From JBFISM01 sp041608535 (GTDB lineage: Bacteria > Actinomycetota > Acidimicrobiia > Spongiisociales > UBA5794): DNA of 27,968 nucleotides. This document shows, in pieces, positions 8,905 to 16,890 of the stretch. The notes under the pieces were generated by a model, which made no database searches, had not been told where the DNA came from, and saw nothing but the letters and a program-made list of their open reading frames with translations. Position 1 is the stretch's first letter; every line of letters starts with the position of its first letter. Position numbers and translations under genes: made by a program. The stretch spans positions 1 through 27,968 of the forward strand of contig JBFISM010000037.1 of the NCBI GenBank assembly GCA_041608535.1. Direction: 5' to 3'.

Positions 8905-9083
8905 GCTTCGGCCTCGCCGTCGGCTGCACGCTCGTCGCCAGGAGAAAGGGACGGAGCATGGAGCGGTCGAAGGCCTGCTTGCCGCTCTCGCTCCCAGCGA
9001 AGGGACTCTTCGTCGACCTGGGCAGTCACCACAGCGACGACGGAGTCCAGCAACGGATCGCCAGGGGATTCGACGCCACCCAT
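8901..9083 (-). CDS. Small acidic protein of 60 residues, unknown function
   Basis: I do not recognise this protein. It begins MGGVESPGDPLLDSVVAVVT, has a short amphipathic helix-like segment (QVDEESLRWERERQAG) and ends in an acidic, disordered-looking tail. Two things support it as a real gene: its stop codon overlaps the cyclase GTG start as GTGA, the usual sign of translational coupling, and TAGCCT lies 8 nt before its ATG, the same leaderless-promoter spacing seen at several other genes here. It would then be the first gene of the cyclase-encapsulin operon. Its small size and lack of homology leave room for doubt. Confidence 0.5.
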   Translation of the reverse strand: MGGVESPGDPLLDSVVAVVTAQVDEESLRWERERQAGLRPLHAPSLSPGDERAADGEAEA

Positions 9084-9091
9084 CGCAGCGA

Positions 9092-9097
9092 AGGCTA
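9092..9097 (-). promoter_or_regulatory. Candidate -10 box of the cyclase-encapsulin operon
   Basis: TAGCCT on the minus strand ends 8 nt before the ATG at 9083. No convincing -35 box. This is the most likely start of the operon, since a strong hairpin separates it from nadC. Confidence 0.35.
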
Positions 9098-9149
9098 GCC
9101 ACCCGAGGCAACCCCTGACCGGCCGTGGCCGGCGTCGGCCTGGCTCGAG

Positions 9150-9184
9150 GATCCCGAGCCCGCTCCGACGGGCCGTTCGGGATC
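9150..9184 (-). terminator. Hairpin downstream of nadC (likely terminator, no T-tract)
   Basis: GATCCCGA (9150-9157) and TCGGGATC (9177-9184) form a perfect 8-bp stem, extended inside by GCCCG/CGGGC with a 3-nt bulge. It lies 26 bp past the nadC stop codon and before the next operon. No run of T follows, so it is either a Rho-type or hairpin-only terminator, or an mRNA-stabilising end. Confidence 0.5.
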
Positions 9185-9210
9185 GCCCCGTTGGAGCGTC
9201 TCCCTGGTAG

Positions 9211-10062
9211 CTACAGGTCCAGGCCGATGTCGAGGTGGGGGGCGCTGTGGGTGAGCGCACCGACGGCGATCAGGTCGACGCCACTCTCGGCGACCGCACG
9301 CACGGTCTCCATCGTGACCCCACCGCTGGCTTCCGTGAGGCAACGGCCGTCCACGATCGCAACAGCCTTCCGCAGCGTCTCGAAATCCATGTTGTCGAAC
9401 AAGACCACGTCGACACCGACGTCGAGCGCTTCGTCCAGCTGCTCGAGCGTGTCCACCTCCAGCTCGATCTTCACCGGGTGCCCGACCATGCGCCTGGCGG
9501 CGGTCACGGCTGCCTTGATCGACCCGACCGCAGCGATGTGGTTGTCCTTGATGAGCACGGAATCGTCGAGGCCGAAGCGATGGTTTGCCCCTCCCCCGAC
9601 TCGCACTGCGTACTTCTGCAACGCACGCAACCCGGGCAGGGTCTTGCGGGTGTCGACGATCCTGGCCTTGGTGCCCTCCACGGCGGCCTGCATGGCGGCG
9701 GTCTTGGTGGCGATGCCGCTGAGATGACCCATGAGGTTGAGACAGGTCCGTTCACCGGTGAGGATGGCCCGCGTCGGGCCGCTCACCTCGGCAAGCACCG
9801 CTCCCGCCTCCACCGGCGTACCGTCGACGACGTGGAGTACGACCTCGACGTCCGGATCGAGCATGGCAAACACCCGGGTGGCTGCGGCGAGACCGGCGAT
9901 TGTGCCCGCTTGGCGCGCCACGATCCGGGCATGCGAGAACTGCTCGGCAGGAATGGTGGCATTCGTGGTGATGTCCCCGGCACGTCCCAAGTCTTCATCG
10001 AGGGCCCGGCGCAGGACATCGTCGACGATGTGATATTGCAGCGGGAGGATGTCCCGGCTCAT
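9211..10062 (-). CDS. nadC: Nicotinate-nucleotide pyrophosphorylase (carboxylating), quinolinate phosphoribosyltransferase
   Basis: Converts quinolinate and PRPP to nicotinate mononucleotide, CO2 and pyrophosphate, the third step of de novo NAD synthesis. 283 residues, normal for the family. Visible signatures are DEDLGRAGDITT (22-33), GERTCLNL...SGIAT (103-119), DTRKT (137-141) with its substrate-binding Arg and Lys, GGGANHRFGL (156-165) and IKDNHI (171-176). The ATG at 10062 overlaps the nadB stop as ATGA and begins just before the conserved N-terminal helix; the extra N-terminal codons available in frame lie inside nadB. It is the last gene of nadABC. Confidence 0.97.
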   Translation of the reverse strand: MSRDILPLQYHIVDDVLRRALDEDLGRAGDITTNATIPAEQFSHARIVARQAGTIAGLAAATRVFAMLDPDVEVVLHVVDGTPVEAGAVLAEVSGPTRAILTGERTCLNLMGHLSGIATKTAAMQAAVEGTKARIVDTRKTLPGLRALQKYAVRVGGGANHRFGLDDSVLIKDNHIAAVGSIKAAVTAARRMVGHPVKIELEVDTLEQLDEALDVGVDVVLFDNMDFETLRKAVAIVDGRCLTEASGGVTMETVRAVAESGVDLIAVGALTHSAPHLDIGLDL

Positions 10063-11618
10063 GCCGCACCTCGCGCATCGAGAATGATTCGCGCCATCGG
10101 TGCCGGCGGTCGCTCGAAGATGGTGTGATACGCCCACGAAGGATCGGTATCGGGATAGTCGAGCCGGTGATGGCCTCCTCGACTCTCGCGCCGCACCACA
10201 GCCGCCGCAGCGACCGTCTCTGCGACATCGGCCAGGTTGCGACCGGTGACACCGGTCTCGAGACGGGGCCGCAGGCGTTCAATCGCCTCGAGCGCATCGC
10301 TCAGGCCCCGCTCGTCACGTATGACGCCGACCTTGCGCCACATGACGTCGCGTAGTTGGTTCACGACCTCACGGTCGTCGCTGCGGTGGCAGGTGAGGGC
10401 GCCCTCCGGCACGGCGGCGCGGCGGACGTCGCCGAGCGCCGGCTCCGCCGCTGCGGCAACGGCGACCGCAACGCCGAGCACGAGCCCTTCGAGCAGCGAG
10501 TTGCTCGCCAGTCGATTCGCACCGTGGAGACCGCTCACCGATGCCTCGCCGACGGCGTACAGCCCCGGAATCGAGCTGACACCATCGGCATCCACGGCCA
10601 CACCACCCATGTGATAGTGAGCCGTCGGCGAAACCGGCATCGGCTCACGCCGTGGATCGATGCCAGCACGCAATGCCGCGGCGTAGACGGTGGGAAACCG
10701 ATTGGGGAACTCGTCACCGAGGTGCGTAGCATCTAGGTACGTTCCGCGTCCGTCGGCCAGTGCACGCCAAGTAGCTCTGGCGACGACGTCGCGTGGCGCC
10801 AGCTCGGCGTCGGGATGCTCGCCGATCATGTATCTCTGCCCGGCGTCGTCGACCAACACCGCACCCGCACCCCGTAACGCCTCGGTGAGCAGCGGCATGG
10901 GGTCGAGATCGGCTCGCAGTCCGGTCGGGTGGAACTGGACGAACTCGGGGTCCGCGATCTTCGCTCCGGCGCGCAGCGCCATGGCCAGACCGTCGCCCGT
11001 CACCTCCACCGGGTTGGTGGTGTGGGAGTAGACGCGGCCGATGCCGCCAGTAGCCAGGACGACGGCAGATGCAGTGAACGTACGGCGATCGCCGGCGGGC
11101 TCGATGGCGTAGACACCCACCACCCGGTCGTCGGTACGCAGCAGATCCACAACCGTGGTGTGCTCGAGCACCGTGATGTCGCTGCGCCGCCGTACTGCCG
11201 TGCGCAGCGTGCGCATCAGCTCGGCTCCCGTGGCATCGCCGTTGGCATGGACGATCCGGTCGGTGCGATGGCCCGCCTCACGACCAAGCCGCAACGCACC
11301 TGCGCTGTCAACGTCGAAGCGGGCACCCAGCTGACGCAACCAGTCCACCCGCTCGGGTCCGCCGCGAGTGACGAGATCGACGATCGTGGTCTCGGCGAGC
11401 CCGCCCGCAACGGCAATCGTGTCGGCGGCGTGAGCCGCCGGGTCGTCGTTGGACCCGACCGCAGCAGCGATACCCCCCTGAGCCCACGTCGAAGATCCTT
11501 CTCCCAAATCGGTCTTGGTCAGCACGAGGCAGTCGCCCAGGCTGAGCGCCGTGGTGAGACCGGCGACACCGCTCCCGACGACGATGGCCCGGAGGCCGTG
11601 CGACGGAACGATCGTCAT
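10059..11618 (-). CDS. nadB: L-aspartate oxidase
   Basis: FAD enzyme that oxidises L-aspartate to iminoaspartate, which NadA condenses with dihydroxyacetone phosphate. 519 residues, typical length. The N-terminus has the FAD fold AIVVGSGVAGLTTALSL (11-27), then STWAQGGIAAAV (43-54), typical of the succinate dehydrogenase/NadB family. Further on come VVLATGGIGRVYSHTTNP, EFVQFHPTGL, HYHMGGV and GLHGANRLASNSLLEGLV. The ATG at 11618 overlaps the nadA stop as ATGA, and the gene's own stop overlaps nadC as ATGA, so the three proteins should be made in a coupled way. Confidence 0.97.
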   Translation of the reverse strand: MTIVPSHGLRAIVVGSGVAGLTTALSLGDCLVLTKTDLGEGSSTWAQGGIAAAVGSNDDPAAHAADTIAVAGGLAETTIVDLVTRGGPERVDWLRQLGARFDVDSAGALRLGREAGHRTDRIVHANGDATGAELMRTLRTAVRRRSDITVLEHTTVVDLLRTDDRVVGVYAIEPAGDRRTFTASAVVLATGGIGRVYSHTTNPVEVTGDGLAMALRAGAKIADPEFVQFHPTGLRADLDPMPLLTEALRGAGAVLVDDAGQRYMIGEHPDAELAPRDVVARATWRALADGRGTYLDATHLGDEFPNRFPTVYAAALRAGIDPRREPMPVSPTAHYHMGGVAVDADGVSSIPGLYAVGEASVSGLHGANRLASNSLLEGLVLGVAVAVAAAAEPALGDVRRAAVPEGALTCHRSDDREVVNQLRDVMWRKVGVIRDERGLSDALEAIERLRPRLETGVTGRNLADVAETVAAAAVVRRESRGGHHRLDYPDTDPSWAYHTIFERPPAPMARIILDARGAA

Positions 11619-12598
11619 CGCCGGGCGCCGACCGCCAGCATTCGGTCGACGGCCAGCTTGGCCCGGACGGCGATGTCCGGTGCCACCCGCACCTCGTGCT
11701 GCATGGTGACGAGCGCATCGCGGATCTTCTCCATCGTGATGCGCTTCATGTGGGGGCACAAGTTGCATGGACGGACGAACTCGACACCCGGCGCCTCGAC
11801 GGCAACGTTGTCGGCCATCGAACACTCGGTGACCATCACCACCTGACGTGGCTGCTGATCCATGACGTAGGTGATCATCCCGCTCGTGCTGCCGACGAAG
11901 TCGGCCTCGGCAAGCACATCCGGAGGGCACTCCGGGTGGGCGATGATCTCGATACCGGGATGGGTGGTGCGATATGCCCGCAGCTCCTCGACGGTGAAGC
12001 GCTCGTGGACCATGCAGCTTCCCTCCCACAGGATGACTTCGACGTCGGTTTGCGACGCGACCCATCGGCCGAGGTACTGATCCGGCAGGAAGATGACCCG
12101 ATCCGCCCCGAGCGACTCGACCACTTGCACCGCATTCGACGACGTGCACGTGATGTCCGACTCGGCCTTCACCTCGGCAGACGTGTTCACGTAGGTGACC
12201 ACCGGTGTGTTCGGATAGCGCTGCCGCAGGAGCCTCACGTCGGCCGCGCTGATCGACTCGGCGAGGGAGCAGCCGGCTCTGACGTCCGGTATGAGCACCG
12301 TCTTGTCCATGTTGACGATCTTGGCGGTCTCCGCCATGAAGTGGACGCCGGCCATGACGATCACGTCGGCGTCGGTGGCGGCCGACATCCGGGCGAGCTG
12401 CAGCGAGTCGCCACGCAGGTCGGCCACACCGTGGAAGATGTCGGGGGTCATGTAGTTGTGGGCGAGGACGATGGCGTTGCGCTGCCGCTTGAGCTGCTCG
12501 ATCTCCGCGATCACCGGTTCGAGCACCCAACGCTCGGCGTCTGGGACGATCCCATCGAGACGCTCTTCTACGGGTCGCAAGGTGAGTGGCGTGGTCAT
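11615..12598 (-). CDS. nadA: Quinolinate synthase
   Basis: 4Fe-4S enzyme that makes quinolinate from iminoaspartate and dihydroxyacetone phosphate. 327 residues. Candidate cluster cysteines are C110 in AGCSLAES, C224 in HPECPPD and C278/C281 in RPCNLCPHMK. AIVLAHNYMTPDI (42-54) and GDSLQLAR are also family marks. The ATG at 12598 is chosen because AGGAGAG lies just upstream; the reading frame stays open further but runs into an intergenic palindrome. First gene of nadABC. Two matched palindromes upstream (12662-12682 and 12705-12725) are likely operators for the NrtR regulator encoded nearby. Confidence 0.97.
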   Translation of the reverse strand: MTTPLTLRPVEERLDGIVPDAERWVLEPVIAEIEQLKRQRNAIVLAHNYMTPDIFHGVADLRGDSLQLARMSAATDADVIVMAGVHFMAETAKIVNMDKTVLIPDVRAGCSLAESISAADVRLLRQRYPNTPVVTYVNTSAEVKAESDITCTSSNAVQVVESLGADRVIFLPDQYLGRWVASQTDVEVILWEGSCMVHERFTVEELRAYRTTHPGIEIIAHPECPPDVLAEADFVGSTSGMITYVMDQQPRQVVMVTECSMADNVAVEAPGVEFVRPCNLCPHMKRITMEKIRDALVTMQHEVRVAPDIAVRAKLAVDRMLAVGARR

Positions 12599-12609
12599 CT
12601 CTCTCCTGA

Positions 12610-12654
12610 CGAGTGTGCTTGCAACCCCGATTACGCGGCGAATAAGCACACTCG
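12610..12654. repeat. Dispersed palindromic repeat, copy 1
   Basis: Arms CGAGTGTGCTT (12610-12620) and AAGCACACTCG (12644-12654) form a perfect 11-bp stem around a 23-nt loop. A second copy lies at 27354-27399. The two share the arms and the right half of the loop (TACGCGGCGAATA), and their single arm difference is compensated: T-A here, C-G there. This copy falls in the nadA 5' untranslated region. Confidence 0.75.
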
Positions 12655-12661
12655 ACGATAC

Positions 12662-12682
12662 TTTTGCTCTAAGTGAGCATTA
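12662..12682. promoter_or_regulatory. Candidate NrtR operator, nadA-proximal site
   Basis: Interrupted palindrome TGCTC-N5-GAGCA (12665-12679) inside a 21-bp block that matches a second block at 12705-12725 in 15 of 21 positions. It sits upstream of nadA, where the promoter should be, with the gene for an NAD-type regulator (NrtR) about 400 bp away. Assignment to NrtR is inferred from context. Confidence 0.55.
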
Positions 12683-12704
12683 CTCGATGCTGACAAGGTA
12701 CCAC

Positions 12705-12725
12705 TTCTGCTGAAAAAGAGCAATA
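12705..12725. promoter_or_regulatory. Candidate NrtR operator, distal site
   Basis: Second copy of the 21-bp block, with half-sites TGCT and AGCA around GAAAAAG. Its centre is 43 bp from that of the first site, about four helical turns, so two bound dimers would face the same side of the DNA. Weaker palindrome than the proximal site. Confidence 0.45.
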
Positions 12726-12738
12726 CGGTGCCGGTGGC

Positions 12739-13077
12739 TCAGGCGTCGTCGCCGGACTCGTCCTCGCCGGCGTCCGCCTTCCAGTCCTCGATACAACGCT
12801 CCACCAGCGGGATCGGCATGTTGGCACGGGTGCGATCGCGTTCGGAGACGTGCAGACTCGGTGGGAGGCGACGGTCGAACGACCTCATGTAGGCATCGCC
12901 CTTCTCATCGAGCTGATCCCAGGTCGCCGTCATCACCCAGCCGAGCGGCCCGGTGACGTCACGGGTCGCCGTACGAATTCCGTGATCGAGGTGTCGCCGC
13001 CCGGCTCGGCGAGCACGCCATTCGAGTAGCAGTTCTCTGAACCAGTTCACGACTGCATGGTATCGCCGCAACGGCAC
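12739..13077 (-). CDS. Hypothetical protein, 112 residues
   Basis: No family recognised. The first part is basic and helical (WFRELLLEWRARRAGRRHLDHG), the middle is TRDVTGPLGWVMTATWDQLDEKGDAYMRSFDRRLP, and the tail is acidic (DAGEDESGDDA). No signal peptide or membrane segment. The GTG at 13077 lies 12 bp after the nrtR stop codon, so the two are probably co-transcribed; a GTG at 13050, just before NWFREL, is an equally possible start, and neither has a good Shine-Dalgarno sequence. Confidence 0.6.
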   Translation of the reverse strand: MPLRRYHAVVNWFRELLLEWRARRAGRRHLDHGIRTATRDVTGPLGWVMTATWDQLDEKGDAYMRSFDRRLPPSLHVSERDRTRANMPIPLVERCIEDWKADAGEDESGDDA

Positions 13078-13089
13078 TCTTGATAGCGT

Positions 13090-14007
13090 TCATCGGTACG
13101 GGACGCGAACACCGGGACGGGGCCGCTCCCGCCACACCTCCGGCCGGAAACGGAACAGCTCCGCCGGCCTCCCTCCCGTCGCGGTCGTCCGCTTGCCCGT
13201 CCCCTCGACGAGGCGCGTCCGCTCCACCAGCCGCCGGAAGTTCTGGGTGTGGAGCTCGACACCGGCCAGCGCTTCCACGGTGCGCTGCAGCGTCGTGAGC
13301 GTGAACGTATCGGGAAGCAGCTCGAAGACGACCGGACGGTAGGTCAGCTTGCCCCGCAGCCGCCCGAGCGCCGTCGCCGCGATGCGCCGGTGGTCGCCGG
13401 CCATCGGCACGCCGGTTGCGGCAACGACCGGGCGATCGGCGGCGATCGAACGATCGCGCACCGCCTCGGCCACTATGCCGGCCTCATACATGAGCTCGTA
13501 GCGTTCCAACACCCGGATCCCGTCCCAAGCGGCGGCGTCGCCAAAGAACACGCTGAACCGATCGCGCCGGCTCTCGTCGCTACCGGCCCACGCATCGAGT
13601 GCCGGGATGATGGTCTGTGCGATCACCGCCGGAGTCCCCTGACGGCGGTCCTCCCAAGGGAACAGGGAGTACAGATCGAGCCATGTCGCCCCCGCCGTGG
13701 CTTCCGCATCCCGAACCAGGGCGAGGTACGCCACCGACAACCACCGGGCGGCGCCGTCGCTGTGGCCCGCGATGCGATCCAGATCACCGAACGTGTAGAG
13801 CTGTTCCGCATACCCGATCTCGACGCCTGATTGCTCGGTGATCCAGCGACGCAGCGCACGCTCGAGCGTTCGATCGCGATCCGGGTCGAGCGGGCCAGAC
13901 GGAATGGCTGGACCAGCGTCGCTATGCACGGTGAGGAGTTGCGGATCGTCGCCGCTCATTCGCACGATGACGGCGTCGAGGCTCACCGAGAGCGCCGGCC
14001 GGGACAT
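13090..14007 (-). CDS. nrtR: NrtR-type Nudix-related transcriptional regulator of NAD metabolism
   Basis: 305-residue regulator. Residues 1-190 form a Nudix-like domain; the position of the catalytic box (about 38-62, ending RRWITEQSGV) has lost the REUxEE residues, so it should bind rather than hydrolyse its ligand, as is known for NrtR proteins that sense ADP-ribose or related NAD metabolites. Residues about 215-290 are the NrtR winged helix: LTYRPVVFELLPDTFTLTTL, TQNFRRLVER, then GGRPAELFRF. The neighbouring nadABC operon and the paired palindromes before it make NAD biosynthesis the likely target. The ATG at 14007 has no Shine-Dalgarno sequence but has TACGAT 7 nt upstream. It is 42 bp from guaA and may be read both from its own promoter and with guaA. 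Confidence 0.88.
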   Translation of the reverse strand: MSRPALSVSLDAVIVRMSGDDPQLLTVHSDAGPAIPSGPLDPDRDRTLERALRRWITEQSGVEIGYAEQLYTFGDLDRIAGHSDGAARWLSVAYLALVRDAEATAGATWLDLYSLFPWEDRRQGTPAVIAQTIIPALDAWAGSDESRRDRFSVFFGDAAAWDGIRVLERYELMYEAGIVAEAVRDRSIAADRPVVAATGVPMAGDHRRIAATALGRLRGKLTYRPVVFELLPDTFTLTTLQRTVEALAGVELHTQNFRRLVERTRLVEGTGKRTTATGGRPAELFRFRPEVWRERPRPGVRVPYR

Positions 14008-14014
14008 GAGGGCA

Positions 14015-14020
14015 ATCGTA
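14015..14020 (-). promoter_or_regulatory. Candidate -10 box of nrtR
   Basis: TACGAT on the minus strand, ending 7 nt before the ATG, would give a leaderless mRNA. No clear -35 box. Confidence 0.4.
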
Positions 14021-14049
14021 CCGGCCTACAGGTCACGGCGGCGGGAGCA

Positions 14050-15654
14050 TCACTCCCACTCGATCGTCGCCGGTGGCTTGGAGGAGATGTCGTAAGCAAC
14101 TCGGTTGATTCCGGGCACCTCGTTGATGACGCGCGACGATATGCGCTCCAGCACCTCCAGCGGCAGGCGGGCCCAGTCGGCCGTCATCGCATCGTCCGAC
14201 GTCACCGCTCTGACGATGAGCGGGTACGCATAGGTGCGTCCGTCGCCCTGAACGCCGACACTCTTCACAGTCGGGAGCACACCGAAGCTCTGCCAGATCT
14301 CGCGGTACAGCCCGGCGCGACGGATCTCTTCGACGACGATGGCATCGGCGGCACGCAGGATCTCGAGCCGGTCTCGAGTGATCTCCCCGATGATGCGCAC
14401 TGCCAGCCCCGGACCGGGAAACGGCTGGCGCCACACGATCTCTTCGGGCAGACCCAACTCCTCAGCAATGGCACGCACTTCGTCCTTGAACAGGTCCCGC
14501 AGCGGCTCGATGAGCTCCAGATCCATCTCGTCGGGTAGGCCACCGACGTTGTGGTGGCTCTTGATCTTGGCTGCATCCTTGGTCCCCGACTCGATCACGT
14601 CGGGGTAGAGCGTTCCCTGCACCAGGAAGGCGGCATCGCGGTGGTCGGCGGCAACCGTCTCGAACACTCGAATGAACGTCTCGCCGATTCGCTTCCGCTT
14701 CTCCTCTGGATCGGTCACGCCGGCCAACGCCTCGAGGAATCGATCCTCGGCCTTCACGTGCACCAGGTTCACGTGGAAGTTGCGGCGAAATGTCTCTTCG
14801 ACCTGCTCTGCCTCGCCCTTGCGCAAGAGCCCATGATCGACGAAGACACACACGAGCTGGTCGCCGACAGCGCGGTGGACGAGGGCCGCTGCCACCGACG
14901 AGTCCACCCCGCCGGAGAGACCGCAGATCACCTCACGGTCAGCGACCTGGCGTCGAACTTCGTCTACGGCTTGCTCGATGATCCCGACGTGAGTCCAGTT
15001 CGGCCGGGCCCCACAGGCCGCATACAAGAAGTGTTTGAGCACCTCTTGGCCCCGCTCGGTGTGGCGCACCTCGGGATGGAACTGCACCCCGTAGAAACCC
15101 CGCACTCGGTCCTCCATGGCCGCCACGGGCGCATCGTCGGTCGACGCCGTCACGATGAAGCCATCCGGGGGACGCACGACGGCGTCGTTGTGGCTCATCC
15201 ACACGCTCTGCTCTTCGGGGAGCTCGGTGAACAGCACCCCCGGGGTGGACACGGTGAGCGATGTCCGGCCGAACTCGGAGGTACCCGTCGAGGTGACCGT
15301 ACCCCCGAGAGCTGCGGCGAGCGTCTGGTGTCCGTAGCAGATGCCAAGCACCGGAATCCCCAGCTCGAGGATGCCCGGGTCGATCGAGGGAGCGCTTTCC
15401 GCATACACAGACGCCGGGCCACCCGACAGAATGATGCCCACCGGGGCCTTGGCACGCACCTCGGCCGGAGTGATGTCGTGGGGGACGATCTCGGAGAAGA
15501 CGTGCGCCTCCCGTACCCGCCGTGCGATCAGCTGGGCGTATTGCGCTCCGAAGTCGACGACGAGGACACGATCGAAATCGCCAGTGGCCGAAGCCCACGA
15601 AGTCGCCACATGTCCGCGAGCGTCCGCATCCTGACCCGAAGACGACTCCCCCAT
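14050..15654 (-). CDS. guaA: GMP synthase (glutamine-hydrolysing)
   Basis: Aminates XMP to GMP with ATP and glutamine. 534 residues. The class I glutamine amidotransferase domain starts at VLVVDFGAQYAQLIARRVRE (30-49); its catalytic triad is C106 in GICYGHQ, H193 and E195 in FHPEV. The ATP pyrophosphatase domain has the P-loop LSGGVDSS (246-253), and the C-terminal dimerisation domain ends KPPATIEWE, the conserved GuaA terminus. The ATG at 15654 overlaps the guaB3 stop as TGATG, giving a polar N-terminal extension of about 27 residues. Together with GuaB3 it forms a guanine nucleotide unit. Confidence 0.98.
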   Translation of the reverse strand: MGESSSGQDADARGHVATSWASATGDFDRVLVVDFGAQYAQLIARRVREAHVFSEIVPHDITPAEVRAKAPVGIILSGGPASVYAESAPSIDPGILELGIPVLGICYGHQTLAAALGGTVTSTGTSEFGRTSLTVSTPGVLFTELPEEQSVWMSHNDAVVRPPDGFIVTASTDDAPVAAMEDRVRGFYGVQFHPEVRHTERGQEVLKHFLYAACGARPNWTHVGIIEQAVDEVRRQVADREVICGLSGGVDSSVAAALVHRAVGDQLVCVFVDHGLLRKGEAEQVEETFRRNFHVNLVHVKAEDRFLEALAGVTDPEEKRKRIGETFIRVFETVAADHRDAAFLVQGTLYPDVIESGTKDAAKIKSHHNVGGLPDEMDLELIEPLRDLFKDEVRAIAEELGLPEEIVWRQPFPGPGLAVRIIGEITRDRLEILRAADAIVVEEIRRAGLYREIWQSFGVLPTVKSVGVQGDGRTYAYPLIVRAVTSDDAMTADWARLPLEVLERISSRVINEVPGINRVAYDISSKPPATIEWE

Positions 15655-16811
15655 CAGCCCATCCCGACGCCCTGAGCCCGCTGCAGTCGCTTGCCCTCGG
15701 TCTGCAGCGCCGGGGCCACCATCACCTCGGCCTTCTGGAACTCCTTCAAATTGGCGTGGCCGGTGGTGGCCATCGACACGCGCAGCGCTCCGAACAGGTT
15801 GCGTCGCCCGTCGTTCTCGTGTGCGGGGCCGACCAGGATCTCCTCGATCGTGCCGAGCGTGCTCGTCTGGATGCGCGCCCCGCGGGGCAAACTCGGGTGG
15901 AAGGTGGCCATACCCCAGTGGTATCCGCTGGCCGGTGCTTCTCGGGCGGCGGCGAGAGGAGAGCCGAGCATCACGGCATCGGCGCCGACTGCGATCGCTT
16001 TGGCGATGTCACCGCCGGTTCTCATGCCACCGTCGGCGATGACGTGGACGTAGCGTCCGGACTCCTCCAGATAACGGGTGCGCGCCCCGGCGGCGTCGGC
16101 AATGGCCGTCGCCTGCGGAACGCCGATCCCCAGCACCCCGCGAGACGTGCATGCCGCACCTGGTCCGACCCCCACCAGCACCCCCGACGCTCCGGTACGC
16201 ATGAGGTGGAGCGCCCCCGCATACGAGGCGCACCCCCCGACGATCACCGGCACGTCGGCCGCGGCGATGTAGGCGTTGAGATCGAGCGGCTCCTCCCGGC
16301 TGGAGACGTGCTCGGCCGAGACCACCGTTCCCTGGATCACCAGGATGTGCAGTCCGGCATCGACGGCGAGATGACCCCACCTGGCGACGTTCTGCGGCGT
16401 GAGGCTGGCCGCGGTGATGATGTCACCGGCGATCATCTCCTCGACTCGGCGGCCGATGAGCTCGGGCTTGACAGGCTCCTGGTACAGCTCCTGCATCCTG
16501 CGGGTCGCTTTCTCCGGCTCCAGTGAAGCGATCTCCTCGTAGACCGGCATCGGGTCGTCGTACCGGGTCCACAGCCCTTCGAGGTTGAGCACTCCGAGCC
16601 CACCGAGCTTGCCGATCGTGATGGCGGTTGCCGGCGACACCGCCGAATCCATGGCCGATGCCAGCATGGGGATCTCGAAGCGGTAGGCGTCGATCTCCCA
16701 GTGCAGTTCGACATCATCGGGATCTCTGGTCCGCCGCGAGGGGACGATGGCGATGTCGTCGAACCCCCAGGCGCGTCTACCTGATTTGGCAATGCCAATC
16801 TCGATGTCCAC
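15654..16811 (-). CDS. guaB3: GuaB3 family IMP dehydrogenase-related protein
   Basis: 385-residue TIM-barrel protein of the IMP dehydrogenase/GMP reductase superfamily, without the CBS domains that bring true GuaB to about 490 residues. The catalytic loop is GPGAACTSRGVLGIG, with the nucleophile C221 and T222. DGGMRTGGDIAKAIAVGADAVMLGSPLA is the phosphate-binding part of the barrel, and FDDIAIVPSRRT begins the domain. The actinomycete GuaB3 form is the best fit; whether it acts as IMP dehydrogenase or GMP reductase is not settled by sequence. GTG start at 16811 behind GGAGG. The overlap with guaA implies a two-gene unit. Confidence 0.93.
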   Translation of the reverse strand: MDIEIGIAKSGRRAWGFDDIAIVPSRRTRDPDDVELHWEIDAYRFEIPMLASAMDSAVSPATAITIGKLGGLGVLNLEGLWTRYDDPMPVYEEIASLEPEKATRRMQELYQEPVKPELIGRRVEEMIAGDIITAASLTPQNVARWGHLAVDAGLHILVIQGTVVSAEHVSSREEPLDLNAYIAAADVPVIVGGCASYAGALHLMRTGASGVLVGVGPGAACTSRGVLGIGVPQATAIADAAGARTRYLEESGRYVHVIADGGMRTGGDIAKAIAVGADAVMLGSPLAAAREAPASGYHWGMATFHPSLPRGARIQTSTLGTIEEILVGPAHENDGRRNLFGALRVSMATTGHANLKEFQKAEVMVAPALQTEGKRLQRAQGVGMG

Positions 16812-16890
16812 GAAGTTCCTCCGCCAGAAGTGGGAATTGTCAGCGCATCGACGAGGCTAGTAGCAGCCCGCCCCGCAAACGGTTTTCTGA

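Noticed and set aside
8905..9111. N-terminal extension of the cyclase beyond 8904.
   Set aside because: The extra residues are Arg/Ser-rich and in the frame opposed by the coupled 60-codon gene; the protein's first zinc ribbon starts right at the GTG.
11619..12530. A longer NadB reading into the nadA region.
   Set aside because: The extension is an out-of-frame reading of nadA; the ATGA overlap fixes the start at 11618.
13820..13900. Active Nudix hydrolase site in NrtR.
   Set aside because: The REUxEE catalytic residues are missing, as in regulator-type Nudix domains.
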